A stretch of DNA of 64,000 nt. It comes from Hoylesella loescheii DSM 19665 = JCM 12249 = ATCC 15930. GTDB lineage: Bacteria; Bacteroidota; Bacteroidia; Bacteroidales; Bacteroidaceae. Below are positions 19,098 through 27,001 of the stretch, piece after piece. Each line of letters opens with the position of its first letter. Position 1 is the first letter of the stretch. The stretch covers positions 62,001-126,000 of the forward strand of contig NZ_KB899214.1 in assembly GCF_000378085.1 (NCBI RefSeq), written 5' to 3'. A program made the position numbers and the translations under genes. The notes below the pieces were generated by a model. It saw nothing but the letters and a program-made list of their open reading frames with translations. It had not been told where the DNA came from and made no database searches.

Positions 19098-19325
19098 GAT
19101 TTTAATGGAAAGTGCAGCCTCAGTACATTCCTATTGGGTTATTATGCAGGCCCATCTAAATCGGCTTTTCATCGTTTTGGTGGTATTTATAATAGGAATA
19201 GGGCGCAGTTTACATGCCTACTAGTTGAGCGGGAGAACATACTTAGGTTAACTACTTACAAGTTAATACGTATCTTAAGTCCCCATTAAGGGCCGCTTTG
19301 TATGTCAAAATGGTTATAACCAACT

Positions 19326-19362
19326 CGCCCCCGCAAGTGCTGTTCAGCTTCTTGCGGGGGCG
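19326..19362. other. GC-rich hairpin downstream of the 19384 lipoprotein gene
   Basis: CGCCCCCGCAAG (19326-19337) pairs perfectly with CTTGCGGGGGCG (19351-19362). It lies 22 bases past the stop of the minus-strand lipoprotein gene and may end its transcript, but neither side has a T-run. The rest of the gap 19098-19325 shows nothing recognised. Confidence 0.6.
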
Positions 19363-19383
19363 ACGATGTTATTGGCGTATGGG

Positions 19384-19779
19384 CTAGTTAGTCTTTACTG
19401 CCACTACGCTTGTTAGTTCGGGGTCGAGATAAAAGGTGTGCTTGTAAGGCTTCTTCTCACCCTTCTCGTCTTTCGCTTCAAGCGTTACGCGAAGCATAAG
19501 CAAGGTCTTGGTGTTCGTGGGACGTTGTCCGAACTTGGTGTCGGGCTTATACATACCACCATTCTTTACGTCGGCTTGCAACGCACTTATGGTAGAGTTG
19601 TCCACGCGATCGGTAGAATCTAGCTTGCCTACATCCGTAACCGATACCGACGACAGCTGTGCGTGTTCGTCGATGAAGTCTTCAACCAATTGTTTAGCTG
19701 AATGACGTTTGCCGCAACTTACGCTAGCAAGGGCGAAAAGAGCCGTGGCAAGAAGCAAAAAGACGTGTTTATTCTTCAT
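19384..19779 (-). CDS. small exported lipoprotein, function unknown
   Basis: A 131-residue protein with a signal peptide and lipobox (ALASVSC, Cys at about residue 22). The mature part is polar, with no domain I recognise. Its C-terminal half (HTFYLDPELTSVVAV) may be a small beta-rich fold. It follows pepD on the same strand with 3 bases between, so the two are probably co-transcribed. It is likely lipid-anchored in the inner or outer membrane. Confidence 0.75.
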   Translation of the reverse strand: MKNKHVFLLLATALFALASVSCGKRHSAKQLVEDFIDEHAQLSSVSVTDVGKLDSTDRVDNSTISALQADVKNGGMYKPDTKFGQRPTNTKTLLMLRVTLEAKDEKGEKKPYKHTFYLDPELTSVVAVKTN

Positions 19780-19782
19780 TGT

Positions 19783-21240
19783 TTATTTAGCTGGAACGTT
19801 TTTGAGAATATCTAGCAAGTGATCCCAAACCATCTGCACGGTGGGGATGAGCAGGCGCTCGTCGGGCGTATGCACATCGCGGAGCGTAGGACCGAACGAA
19901 ACCATGTCCATGCCAGGATAGCTCGTGGCAAACTGTCCGCACTCCAATCCAGCGTGAATGCCACGCACAATGGGTTCTTTATTAAACAATCGTTTGTACG
20001 ATTCGATAGCCAATTTGGTCAGTTCGCTGTTCGGGTTCATCTGCCAAGCAGGGTATCCGTCCGTTTGTTCCACTTCGGCACCTGCCAATTGCAAAACGGC
20101 GCTAACGGCGTTACATTGGTTGGTGAGGTTGCTCATTACGTTGCTGCGTTGCGAAGCAAGCAGGTCTACGGTGTTATCGGTGGTTTTCACCACAGCGATA
20201 TTGCTCGAAGTCTCAACCATTCCGCCCAAAGCTGGGTCTTGGCAGATGGCAAACACGCCATTGGTTATGCCTTGAAGGGCCATGATGATACGGCGACCAA
20301 CATCGGCAGGCATTACCTTTTCGGCATTAGCACTTTCCATAGCAAACTCCATGGCGGTGTCGGTAACGTAGAATTCGTCGGCCACTTCGTGGGCGAAAAC
20401 GTTCCAATCGGCACGCACATTCTCCTTCACGTCGTTGGGAACGGCTATCACAACACGTCCGTCGCGTGGTATGGCGTTGTGCAGCTTGCCCGAATTAAAG
20501 CTAGCCAAGCGCACGTCGTATTTTTCTTGCTCCAAATAAACAAATCGCGTAAGCAGCTTAATGGCATTGGCGCGTTTCTTGTTGATGTCGTCGCCAGAGT
20601 GTCCGCCAGTAAGTCCCTTAACCGAAATCTGCAAGAAGAAATGGCCTTTGGGCGCTTCTTCTTTTTCGAAATGGAATACGGCATGTGTGCTGCGTCCGCC
20701 TGCACACGAAACGAATATCTCTCCTTCGTCTTCTGAGTCGAGGTTGATAAGCCAATCACCCGTCATAAATCCGCGTTCCATGCCCGATGCACCAGTCATC
20801 TGCGTTTCTTCGTCGCTTGTGAAAACGCATTCCAGCGGACCGTGTTCGATGTCGTTGCTTTCCAGCACGGCCAGTTGCATAGCCACGCCAATACCGTCGT
20901 CGGCACCAAGGGTTGTGCCCTTAGCCTTCAACCATTCGCCGTCAACATAGCTCTGTATGGCGTCCTTGTTAAAGTCGAACTCCACGTCAACCAACTTGTC
21001 GCACACCATATCTGTATGGCTTTGCAGTATAACAACCTTTCTGTTTTCGTAGCCCGGTGTAGCCGGCTTACGTATGTTTACGTTGTTCACTGCGTCTACT
21101 TTCACGTCTAATCCGTGTTTTTTAGCGAACTCTTTAAGGTATTCAACCATTTTCTCCTCGTGTTTAGAGGGGCGTGGTATTTGATTGATTTGTTTAAACT
21201 GGTCGAAGACACAGCTTGGCGATAAATTACTTTTATTCAT
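19783..21240 (-). CDS. pepD: aminoacyl-histidine dipeptidase (PepD, M20 family)
   Basis: Zinc dipeptidase of 485 residues. Metal ligands are visible in LQSHTDMVC (His), TLGADDGIGVA (bridging Asp), SDEETQMTGA (catalytic Glu and ligand Glu), LINLDSEDEGE (Asp) and the late GIHAGLECGQF (His). These are typical of M20C PepD, which cleaves Xaa-His and other dipeptides. The frame is open to 21306; the ATG at 21240 (MNKSNLSPS) gives the family's usual start. The small lipoprotein gene follows. Confidence 0.94.
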   Translation of the reverse strand: MNKSNLSPSCVFDQFKQINQIPRPSKHEEKMVEYLKEFAKKHGLDVKVDAVNNVNIRKPATPGYENRKVVILQSHTDMVCDKLVDVEFDFNKDAIQSYVDGEWLKAKGTTLGADDGIGVAMQLAVLESNDIEHGPLECVFTSDEETQMTGASGMERGFMTGDWLINLDSEDEGEIFVSCAGGRSTHAVFHFEKEEAPKGHFFLQISVKGLTGGHSGDDINKKRANAIKLLTRFVYLEQEKYDVRLASFNSGKLHNAIPRDGRVVIAVPNDVKENVRADWNVFAHEVADEFYVTDTAMEFAMESANAEKVMPADVGRRIIMALQGITNGVFAICQDPALGGMVETSSNIAVVKTTDNTVDLLASQRSNVMSNLTNQCNAVSAVLQLAGAEVEQTDGYPAWQMNPNSELTKLAIESYKRLFNKEPIVRGIHAGLECGQFATSYPGMDMVSFGPTLRDVHTPDERLLIPTVQMVWDHLLDILKNVPAK

Positions 21241-21254
21241 ATTTTGGTTTCTTT

Positions 21255-21287
21255 TTGAGTGATTTCGTAAATTATTAATTATCTTTG
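21255..21287 (+). promoter_or_regulatory. promoter of the small membrane protein and OmpH-like genes
   Basis: TTG at 21255-21257, 22 bases, TATCTTTG at 21280-21287; the first gene starts at 21331. The TTG lies in the leader of the opposing pepD gene. Confidence 0.6.
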
Positions 21288-21330
21288 CAGCGTTTGAACA
21301 CGGCATTTACCGATTGCAAAAATAAACAAA

Positions 21331-21561
21331 ATGACAGAGACATTGGCTTTATCCCTGTTAATAATTGCTATTGCAGTAGCATTATTATGCGTAAAGATGA
21401 TTTTTAGAAAGAACGGCACGTTCTCTTCGCAACATATCCACGACAACCCAGGTCTTAGAAAGCAGGGCATACATTGCGTGATAGACCAAGACAAGGAGGC
21501 CCGAAGAACGGCATCAACAGCCGTAAGCGAGCGTAGCGAAAGCAATGTGCAAAGTGTCTGA
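21331..21561 (+). CDS. conserved small single-span membrane protein
   Basis: A 76-residue protein with one N-terminal hydrophobic helix (about residues 4-24, ALSLLIIAIAVALL) and a polar tail of about 50 residues. The tail contains NGTFSSQHIHDNPGLRKQGI and CVIDQDKEA. I recognise similar small proteins (FKKNG...RKRGITC...QDREA) from other Bacteroidales, but no function is known. The OmpH-like gene follows 70 bases later on the same strand. Confidence 0.75.
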   Translation: MTETLALSLLIIAIAVALLCVKMIFRKNGTFSSQHIHDNPGLRKQGIHCVIDQDKEARRTASTAVSERSESNVQSV

Positions 21562-21631
21562 CGGTATGATTTTATGTCGTTGGAACATAAGAAAAAGAGT
21601 ATAGTAAAAGAAACAACAAAAATACAATTAA

Positions 21632-22246
21632 ATGAACAAGAAGAACATTTTTGGCACTTTGGCCATTGCCGCTATGGCTACAATGGCTTTTACTTCCTGC
21701 AACAACTCGAACGAGCAGGCAGAAAAAAAGAGCACATCAACCGCTACGGCAACTCCCACCAGTATGAAAATTGCATACGTTGAGGTTGATTCCATCATGA
21801 GCCAATACAAATTCTGTAAGGATTATTCGCTCATCTTGCAAAAAAAGGGGCAAAACATCCAAAGCACGTTGGCTTCTAAACAGCAGGCTTTACAGGCCGC
21901 AGCTACCAATTTCCAACAAAAGGTACAACAAAACGCTTATACCCGCGAGCAGGCTGAAGCTATTCAGGCCGGATTGCAAAAGCAAAACGCCGACCTGCAA
22001 ATGCTGAACCAGCGATTGAGTAACGAGTTCCAAGTGGAAACCGAAAAGTATAATTCGGCATTGCGCGACAGTATTCGCCACTTCCTTAACGAATATAATA
22101 AGGACAAGAAATACAGCCTGATATTGAGTAAAGCGGGCGATAACCTGCTGTATGCCGATAAGGCTTTCGATATCACCAACGACGTCGTTGCAGGATTGAA
22201 CAAGGCTTATAAGCCTGCTAAGGCGGTGGAAACACCTAAGAAATAA
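21632..22246 (+). CDS. OmpH/Skp-like lipoprotein
   Basis: A 204-residue protein with a signal peptide and lipobox (FTSC, Cys at about residue 23). The mature part has the OmpH/Skp layout: a short beta strand (KIAYVEVDSIMSQY, residues 46-59), two long amphipathic helices rich in Gln and Lys (residues 60-150), and a return strand (YSLILSKAGDNLLYAD). Skp-type proteins chaperone outer-membrane proteins in the periplasm; the lipid anchor is common in Bacteroidota. A terminator follows at 22273. Confidence 0.85.
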   Translation: MNKKNIFGTLAIAAMATMAFTSCNNSNEQAEKKSTSTATATPTSMKIAYVEVDSIMSQYKFCKDYSLILQKKGQNIQSTLASKQQALQAAATNFQQKVQQNAYTREQAEAIQAGLQKQNADLQMLNQRLSNEFQVETEKYNSALRDSIRHFLNEYNKDKKYSLILSKAGDNLLYADKAFDITNDVVAGLNKAYKPAKAVETPKK

Positions 22247-22272
22247 TGCTTTGAGTAATTCATAACTTACTT

Positions 22273-22308
22273 TGCCCCGATGGTTTTGAGCTGTCGGGGC
22301 ATTTTATT
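22273..22308 (+). terminator. rho-independent terminator of the OmpH-like gene
   Basis: TGCCCCGA (22273-22280) pairs with TCGGGGCA (22294-22301) and is followed by TTTTATTT. Confidence 0.9.
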
Positions 22309-22360
22309 TATATATGGAGAGGTGGATTATAATTTGGTATAATGTCTTCGTAACCAGGTG

Positions 22361-22395
22361 GTGGACATAACGATTGTTTCTTATCCTGAACTCGT
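22361..22395. repeat. remnant end of the dispersed repeat module
   Basis: ACATAACGATTGTTTCTTATCC and the following TGAACTCG match one end of the roughly 125-base module of the dispersed repeats (compare 8145-8172). The other end is missing. It lies between the OmpH terminator and the TTGTAG array, within the gene-free stretch 22309-22787. Confidence 0.65.
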
Positions 22396-22578
22396 GTACA
22401 TCATATATGTAACGGTTGTGCCCACTAACTGCTACAATTTCAATGACACGAGAACGATGGATTAAACCTAATTAGACGACCATTCGGGGCTTTCGTTTCC
22501 TGCCTTTTTTACTGATTTAATCCTGTTGAATCAGCTATTTAATCGTACAAGACCCTTTGTACACCCACTACAGACCTT

Positions 22579-22673
22579 TTGTAGCGTGACTACAAGTCGC
22601 TTGTAGTCACGCTACAAAGCGCTTGTAGTCGCACTACAAACCACTTGTAGTGGCAGTACAATGTTGCTTGTAG
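22579..22673. repeat. array of nine TTGTAG/CTACAA half-sites at 11-base spacing
   Basis: Half-sites start at 22579, 22590, 22601, 22612, 22623, 22634, 22645, 22656 and 22668, alternating TTGTAG and CTACAA (one GTACAA). The result is a 22-base tandem dyad with variable 5-base linkers. Spacing is 11 except for the last step (12). No open reading frame is plausible. It sits about 115 bases upstream of the promoter of the accessory lipoprotein gene. Confidence 0.88.
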
Positions 22674-22787
22674 CCTCACAACCAAAGTTGGTACACTACA
22701 CCTTCTTGTAACGCGTTTTTCTAGGAATTGTTCAATGTCCAAGAAATGTATAAGAATTAGGTTCTAATATTTTTCTGCAAATAATAC

Positions 22788-22816
22788 TTGTGTAAAAAGA
22801 AAAATACCTATCTTTG
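22788..22816 (+). promoter_or_regulatory. promoter of the 22878 lipoprotein gene
   Basis: TTG at 22788-22790, 18 bases, TATCTTTG at 22809-22816. Confidence 0.7.
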
Positions 22817-22877
22817 TGATTGTGGACTAGCCTAACTGACGAGTTTCGCTTTGTCTAGTAACTAAACAGACGGCCTT

Positions 22878-23261
22878 ATGATGGAAATGACATCTAAAAA
22901 GTTTTTAGCTGTTACACTACGATACATAGTGTTGCTATCGGCTTGTATCCTTATAATCTGTACTGTATATCCGATAAAGGTCAAGAACAAGGAGTATTAT
23001 TTGTATTCTGCAACAACAAATTCAGATTGGAGGAGGGAGCTGTATGGAGGGAGGATTTTACAAATCCTTGTGATTGAAGATGGCGACAAATTCCTTAAAT
23101 ACTGGCCAAGTCACGAAGATACGCTACGAAAGTATGTGCCAGTGGTTCAACGTTATCATTTGACAATAAAAGATTTGGAACGTTTGAACTGGACTGTGAC
23201 TTACCCACCAACAGAGGATATGAAAGGCGTTAGTATGTGGCCACCTATAAGAAAGAAGTGA
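22878..23261 (+). CDS. small lipoprotein, paralogue of the 24871 gene
   Basis: A 127-residue protein with an N-terminal hydrophobic segment ending in a lipobox-like LLSAC, then TVYPIKVKN. The segment LAVTLRYIVLLSAC...TVYPIKVKN is closely matched by LAVTLLDLVLLTAC...TVYPLKVKN in the gene at 24871, so the two share an ancestor although the later halves have diverged. I know similar lipoproteins from Bacteroidales but no function. It is the first gene of an accessory island with base composition more AT-rich than the housekeeping genes. Confidence 0.7.
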   Translation: MMEMTSKKFLAVTLRYIVLLSACILIICTVYPIKVKNKEYYLYSATTNSDWRRELYGGRILQILVIEDGDKFLKYWPSHEDTLRKYVPVVQRYHLTIKDLERLNWTVTYPPTEDMKGVSMWPPIRKK

Positions 23262-23404
23262 TGCATACAAGTTTCATAATCTGTTCACTAAGGGATAGTA
23301 CCCGTTGCATACCTTTGTGGACAGATTATGGATGAAGGGTGAGCAATGTGGTTGTGCTTGTATTAATTAGCCTCTTTATTTCGTACATTATGAATTAGGT
23401 AGAT

Positions 23405-24031
23405 ATGAAACCGATACTTGGATTTATATTTTCAGCTTTCATTTGTCTATGTCTTACCTCGTGTGCGGGCATATACCGTGCTACGTATTACATAACGGAG
23501 ACGCAAGGATGGAAGAAGGCAGATTATAATGGTGTGAACGACATAGCTTACACCAGCGATACCGCACCAGATTCGATTATGCTTAATGTAAGAGGACCAG
23601 GTGCAGCAATTTCAACAGGGCCATTATTCTTTCCCTTTGCCTTTCCCACATGCCTACTGTTTTGGATAAAACACTCCCCAGAGTTGAAGGTTGAAGCCAA
23701 ATTCTACGTGTGTCAGCCATACACGATTTATCCACAAAGCATTCGCTTTACGGATAATGAGGGGAACATGATGACTCCCACGATGATAGAAAGTCTAGAT
23801 ATAGTTCACGAACAAGACATAACAAAGCTAGACTCTACTGCTATTGCACAAGGCATAGAGACAAGCGGAGCGATAAGGTTGCGTTGGTATTTTAAGGGGA
23901 AACAAGCAAGAAAGAAGGGTTTTAGCGTATTGATGGATGCCCCAGCAGTTAATGCAAAAGACGGCAAACCACTGCGTATCTGGTTCAGACGTAAAACGGT
24001 GTATGAATATGTTCCGTTGTTTACCCATTGA
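23405..24031 (+). CDS. exported lipoprotein, function unknown
   Basis: A 208-residue protein with a signal peptide and lipobox (LCLTSC, Cys at about residue 20). The segment LNVRGPGAAISTGPLFFPFA is Gly/Pro-rich and hydrophobic. The C-terminal part (IRLRWYFKGKQ, IWFRRKTVYEYVPLF) looks beta-rich. I do not recognise a family. It is second in the accessory island and is followed closely by the 24080 gene. Confidence 0.7.
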   Translation: MKPILGFIFSAFICLCLTSCAGIYRATYYITETQGWKKADYNGVNDIAYTSDTAPDSIMLNVRGPGAAISTGPLFFPFAFPTCLLFWIKHSPELKVEAKFYVCQPYTIYPQSIRFTDNEGNMMTPTMIESLDIVHEQDITKLDSTAIAQGIETSGAIRLRWYFKGKQARKKGFSVLMDAPAVNAKDGKPLRIWFRRKTVYEYVPLFTH

Positions 24032-24079
24032 TGCTTGATAAAACTTGTGGCTCTTTCTTTTAAGAGGATTAAAGTAAAT

Positions 24080-24784
24080 ATGAAAAGGGCATATTTAATT
24101 TTCATCATGAGCAGTCTGTTTTTCTGCATTTCAAATGCGCAGACATTAATTGAACAGATAGAGCGTGCTTATAGCGCGCTCGACTCTGCCTCTTACATCA
24201 ACAAAATCGTCTTGTCTTATGCAAAGTGGTTAGAAAAAAATGAAGAAGAAACCTACAAATTACTGTATAGCCCCGATAGTGACAGTATGAAGGTCGCTCA
24301 GTGGTTCAATAGAGCTGATAGTATGTATCTGAAATATCTTCAAAAAAATAAAATTCTGAATGAGCCTGCCATTAGACGTTTTGAAAATGAAGTAAAATCA
24401 GGAATGCCACTCTACGTTTTGAATTTAAAACTGAAAGATAAGCAGACATTGCAAGTAGATACTAGCAGGCTGGCCTTTAATCTCTTTTATTTCGACAAAA
24501 GATGTAAAGGACGTTTATACGTATATTGCGATAACGGAGAGTATAGTTGGAATGATGGGCGTTTTAGAACTTTTTCAAGACCTCTTGGAAGGAATGCTCC
24601 AATAGTTTTTAGGAGAATAATGCGTAAACAGCCGAAATATCTGTTGTTCTGCCCAGATTTAGAAGGCATGAATACCATTTTATATATAATCAACAATGAA
24701 GTTTTTATTTACAGAATTGTTGAAATGGAGAAGTATAAATTAGACGACTATATGAAGAATAGAACGGCAATTATGGATTCGTGA
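24080..24784 (+). CDS. exported protein, function unknown
   Basis: A 234-residue protein starting with a signal peptide (MKRAYLIFIMSSLFFCISNAQ). The frame is open from 24035, but only the ATG at 24080 puts the signal peptide at the N-terminus. The mature part has many Ser-Asp and Tyr residues (LYSPDSDSMKVAQWFNRADS) and a beta-rich C-terminal half. No family is recognised. Its last codons overlap a possible upstream extension of the next gene. Confidence 0.65.
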   Translation: MKRAYLIFIMSSLFFCISNAQTLIEQIERAYSALDSASYINKIVLSYAKWLEKNEEETYKLLYSPDSDSMKVAQWFNRADSMYLKYLQKNKILNEPAIRRFENEVKSGMPLYVLNLKLKDKQTLQVDTSRLAFNLFYFDKRCKGRLYVYCDNGEYSWNDGRFRTFSRPLGRNAPIVFRRIMRKQPKYLLFCPDLEGMNTILYIINNEVFIYRIVEMEKYKLDDYMKNRTAIMDS

Positions 24785-24870
24785 TGGCCAACTATAAGCC
24801 TGTTTCTCATTTCGATGCATATAGAAGGTTTGGAAGCGTATGTTTAACAATCAGACATGGTATTAAAGAA

Positions 24871-25347
24871 ATGAATATGAAGCACAAAGTGTATTATAAG
24901 ATTATTTTAGCTGTTACACTACTAGATCTAGTATTGCTAACGGCTTGCATCCCTGTATGCCACACTGTATATCCGTTAAAGGTCAAGAACTGTACAAGCG
25001 ATACGCTTATTATCGGTGGTACTTGCTATTATAGCATTGATAGCATACCTTATTTTTTATATGCAAGAACAAATGTTGGCTCAATGGTAATCAAAGAACG
25101 CGGAACTATGGAAATAAAAGGCTCGTTCATCCCACCAGACTCAATTGGCATCGCTTCAAAAGCAATCGTACTCGACAAGGATTTTGGCTATAAGGGTTAT
25201 TTTTTTATTATAAAACTTGAAGATGCACGAAAGCATACTTGGAACTTTATCTGCAAGAATAAGTTGTATGACGTATTGGTTGTCACTAAAAAGATGGCAG
25301 ATGAAAATGGTGATTTGATAGAGTATAAGCCTCAGCCAGCGAAGTAG
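24871..25347 (+). CDS. lipoprotein, paralogue of the 22878 gene
   Basis: A 158-residue protein with a lipobox (LLTAC) and TVYPLKVKNCTSDTL. The C-terminal part (GYKGYFFIIKLEDARKHTW, KLYDVLVVTK) resembles a Bacteroidales lipoprotein family of unknown role in which a FFLIKWKD-like strand is followed by a Lys-Leu-Tyr segment. The start is set at the ATG at 24871, which places the signal peptide first; the open frame reaches back to 24781. It shares an N-terminal signature with the 22878 gene. Confidence 0.68.
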   Translation: MNMKHKVYYKIILAVTLLDLVLLTACIPVCHTVYPLKVKNCTSDTLIIGGTCYYSIDSIPYFLYARTNVGSMVIKERGTMEIKGSFIPPDSIGIASKAIVLDKDFGYKGYFFIIKLEDARKHTWNFICKNKLYDVLVVTKKMADENGDLIEYKPQPAK

Positions 25348-25455
25348 TAGGTTGTAGCTAGACAAGTAATGTGTGATGGCATTCCTTCTATTCACCCGCT
25401 TAGTGAAAATATTTATGACAATTGGACATGATACATTAGGTTTAGCAAACTGACG

Positions 25456-25599
25456 ATGTACATCTCGTCCGGTCCATTTTGTGGTGTGAATTTATACGAC
25501 TACTATAAGAGCGACGAGTATGTGAATGGGATAGAAGGCGAAGCCTTTAAGCTTTTAAGGATTAAACTTTGTGCTGGTAAAGCAACACTGTTTGATTAA
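25456..25599 (+). pseudogene. possible gene remnant or 47-codon small ORF
   Basis: A 47-codon frame (MYISSGPFCGVNLYDYY...LFD) lies in the gap between the 24871 and 25632 genes. It has protein-like composition but no recognised family. A second short frame just upstream (MTIGHDTLGLAN) ends at a stop, so the stretch may be the decayed end of an older gene. Confidence 0.3.
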
Positions 25600-25631
25600 A
25601 TGTTACTGAAAACGTAATTTGGAGATATAGA

Positions 25632-26087
25632 ATGAAGACAAATTTTATTGAAAGGATAGATGAAACAAACTATCAGCAGTATCTAGACAATGGAGTAGTC
25701 GTTATTACTGACACTCTTGTTGAAAAAATAAATTTCACTGGGTATAATTTTTCAGAGAAAGTTATTATTCGTAATTGCTTGATTCGAAACTTACATATAA
25801 CAGGATGCTGGTTTGAAGGTGGGTTAATATTTGAGCAATGTGTTGTCACAGACTTTACAGAACATGAGATGGGTGGACATAATGAAGAAGAGATACACAT
25901 CCGTTACAACGTGTTTTGTTGTTTCTTCGACAGCTTCGACTGCCAATTCCATGCTAAGGTATTCGTGCATAATAATATTTTCATAAAGGGAACAAGCCTC
26001 AAGGGAAACGCTGGTCAACCATTTGAAAACTCATTTGATAATGGGTTAGAGGAATACAATAATATAGGTAAACTTGATTTAGATTGA
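25632..26087 (+). CDS. predicted beta-helical protein, function unknown
   Basis: A 151-residue cytoplasm-like protein with no signal peptide. Residues 20-115 consist of short strands with periodic Phe, Ile, Cys and Asn (INFTGYNFSEKVIIRNCLIR, VFVHNNIFIKG), as in right-handed beta-helix or pentapeptide-like folds. No catalytic motif is seen. Its place in an accessory island would suit an immunity or antitoxin-like protein, but there is no adjacent toxin and this is speculation. The following 500 bases (26088-26590) hold only the tRNA promoter. Confidence 0.6.
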   Translation: MKTNFIERIDETNYQQYLDNGVVVITDTLVEKINFTGYNFSEKVIIRNCLIRNLHITGCWFEGGLIFEQCVVTDFTEHEMGGHNEEEIHIRYNVFCCFFDSFDCQFHAKVFVHNNIFIKGTSLKGNAGQPFENSFDNGLEEYNNIGKLDLD

Positions 26088-26524
26088 CCGTAATGTCGAT
26101 GCATCGCAAGATGGGAATGCAGACACTCATTAGAATGTTGCCTATTAGCGCTAGCCTTAAATTCCAAAAGTATGTACTTCTTACCTACTGATGTTGTAGC
26201 ATGTCGGAGGTGGAATGGAAATGAAATGTTGGTTGTATGTAATGTACCGCTTACTTTTATTTGTGTTCCATCTCATTTCCTAACATGTTTCGTACTTTAT
26301 ACTACATGACAAAGTGGGAAGAAGGGATAAATGTGAAACGTCATGATTGAGGTTGGTAAGTCTTATTGTTCTGATAGCTAAGACATAAGCGGTGGCATTT
26401 CTCGTTCCGAAGTTGAGGACGGGCGTGGAATACCTGCGAAAGCAAGAGGGTTAGAAGAAAGAATACGAGCGTATAGGGCAAATTGCGATTTTCTGATGGT
26501 AAACGAAAAAAGTGAGGAAATAAT

Positions 26525-26554
26525 TTGTGGTTTCGAAAAAACATAGTACCTTTG
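26525..26554 (+). promoter_or_regulatory. promoter of the tRNA cluster
   Basis: TTG at 26525-26527, 19 bases, TACCTTTG at 26547-26554; the first tRNA begins at 26591. Confidence 0.8.
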
Positions 26555-26590
26555 CAGCGCATTTAGAGAAATGCCTTGGTAAAACAAGCT

Positions 26591-26663
26591 GCGGAAATAG
26601 CTCAGTTGGTAGAGCACAACCTTGCCAAGGTTGGGGTCGCGAGTTCGAGTCTCGTTTTCCGCT
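26591..26663 (+). tRNA. tRNA-Gly (GCC)
   Basis: Acceptor arms GCGGAAA / TTTCCGC pair perfectly; the D-arm is AGCTCAGTTGGTAGAGC; the anticodon loop TTGCCAA gives GCC; the T-loop is TTCGAGT. The following CCA (26664-26666) is probably chance, because the identical second copy lacks it. Confidence 0.95.
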
Positions 26664-26689
26664 CCACATTCTGAATAATACTAGTTGCT

Positions 26690-26771
26690 GCCCAGGTGGC
26701 GGAATTGGTAGACGCGCACGTTTCAGGTGCGTGTGTTTAACAGCGTGCAGGTTCGAGTCCTGTTCTGGGCA
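26690..26771 (+). tRNA. tRNA-Leu (CAG)
   Basis: Class II tRNA with a variable arm. Acceptor GCCCAGG pairs with TCTGGGC (one G-T); the anticodon stem is CACGT / GCGTG with loop TTCAGGT giving CAG; the T-loop is TTCGAGT. Confidence 0.93.
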
Positions 26772-26798
26772 CATCTTATTTGGAATGCAGTTTATGAT

Positions 26799-26882
26799 GG
26801 AGAGGTGGCGGAATTGGTAGACGCGCTACTTTGAGGGGGTAGTGAAAATTGCTTCGTGGGAGTTCGAGTCTCCTCCTCTTCA
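26799..26882 (+). tRNA. tRNA-Leu (GAG)
   Basis: Class II tRNA. Acceptor GGAGAGG pairs with CCTCTTC (one wobble); the anticodon stem is CTACT / GGTAG with loop TTGAGGG giving GAG; the T-loop is TTCGAGT. Confidence 0.92.
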
Positions 26883-26904
26883 CATATTATCATTTATTTG
26901 CGAT

Positions 26905-26977
26905 GCGGAAATAGCTCAGTTGGTAGAGCACAACCTTGCCAAGGTTGGGGTCGCGAGTTCGAGTCTCGTTTTCCGCT
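26905..26977 (+). tRNA. tRNA-Gly (GCC), second identical copy
   Basis: Identical over its 73 bases to the copy at 26591-26663. It ends 25 bases before the next coding start, so that mRNA is probably released by tRNA processing. Confidence 0.95.
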
Positions 26978-27001
26978 CTTTCAGAGAAACATATTTTATC
27001 A

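Noticed and set aside
19326..19362. Rho-independent terminator
   Set aside because: The stem is strong, but neither strand has a T-run after it, so it is listed only as a hairpin.
22579..22673. CRISPR-like array
   Set aside because: The units are 11-22 bases with 5-base linkers and internal dyads. There are no unique spacers of normal length and no cas genes in the window.
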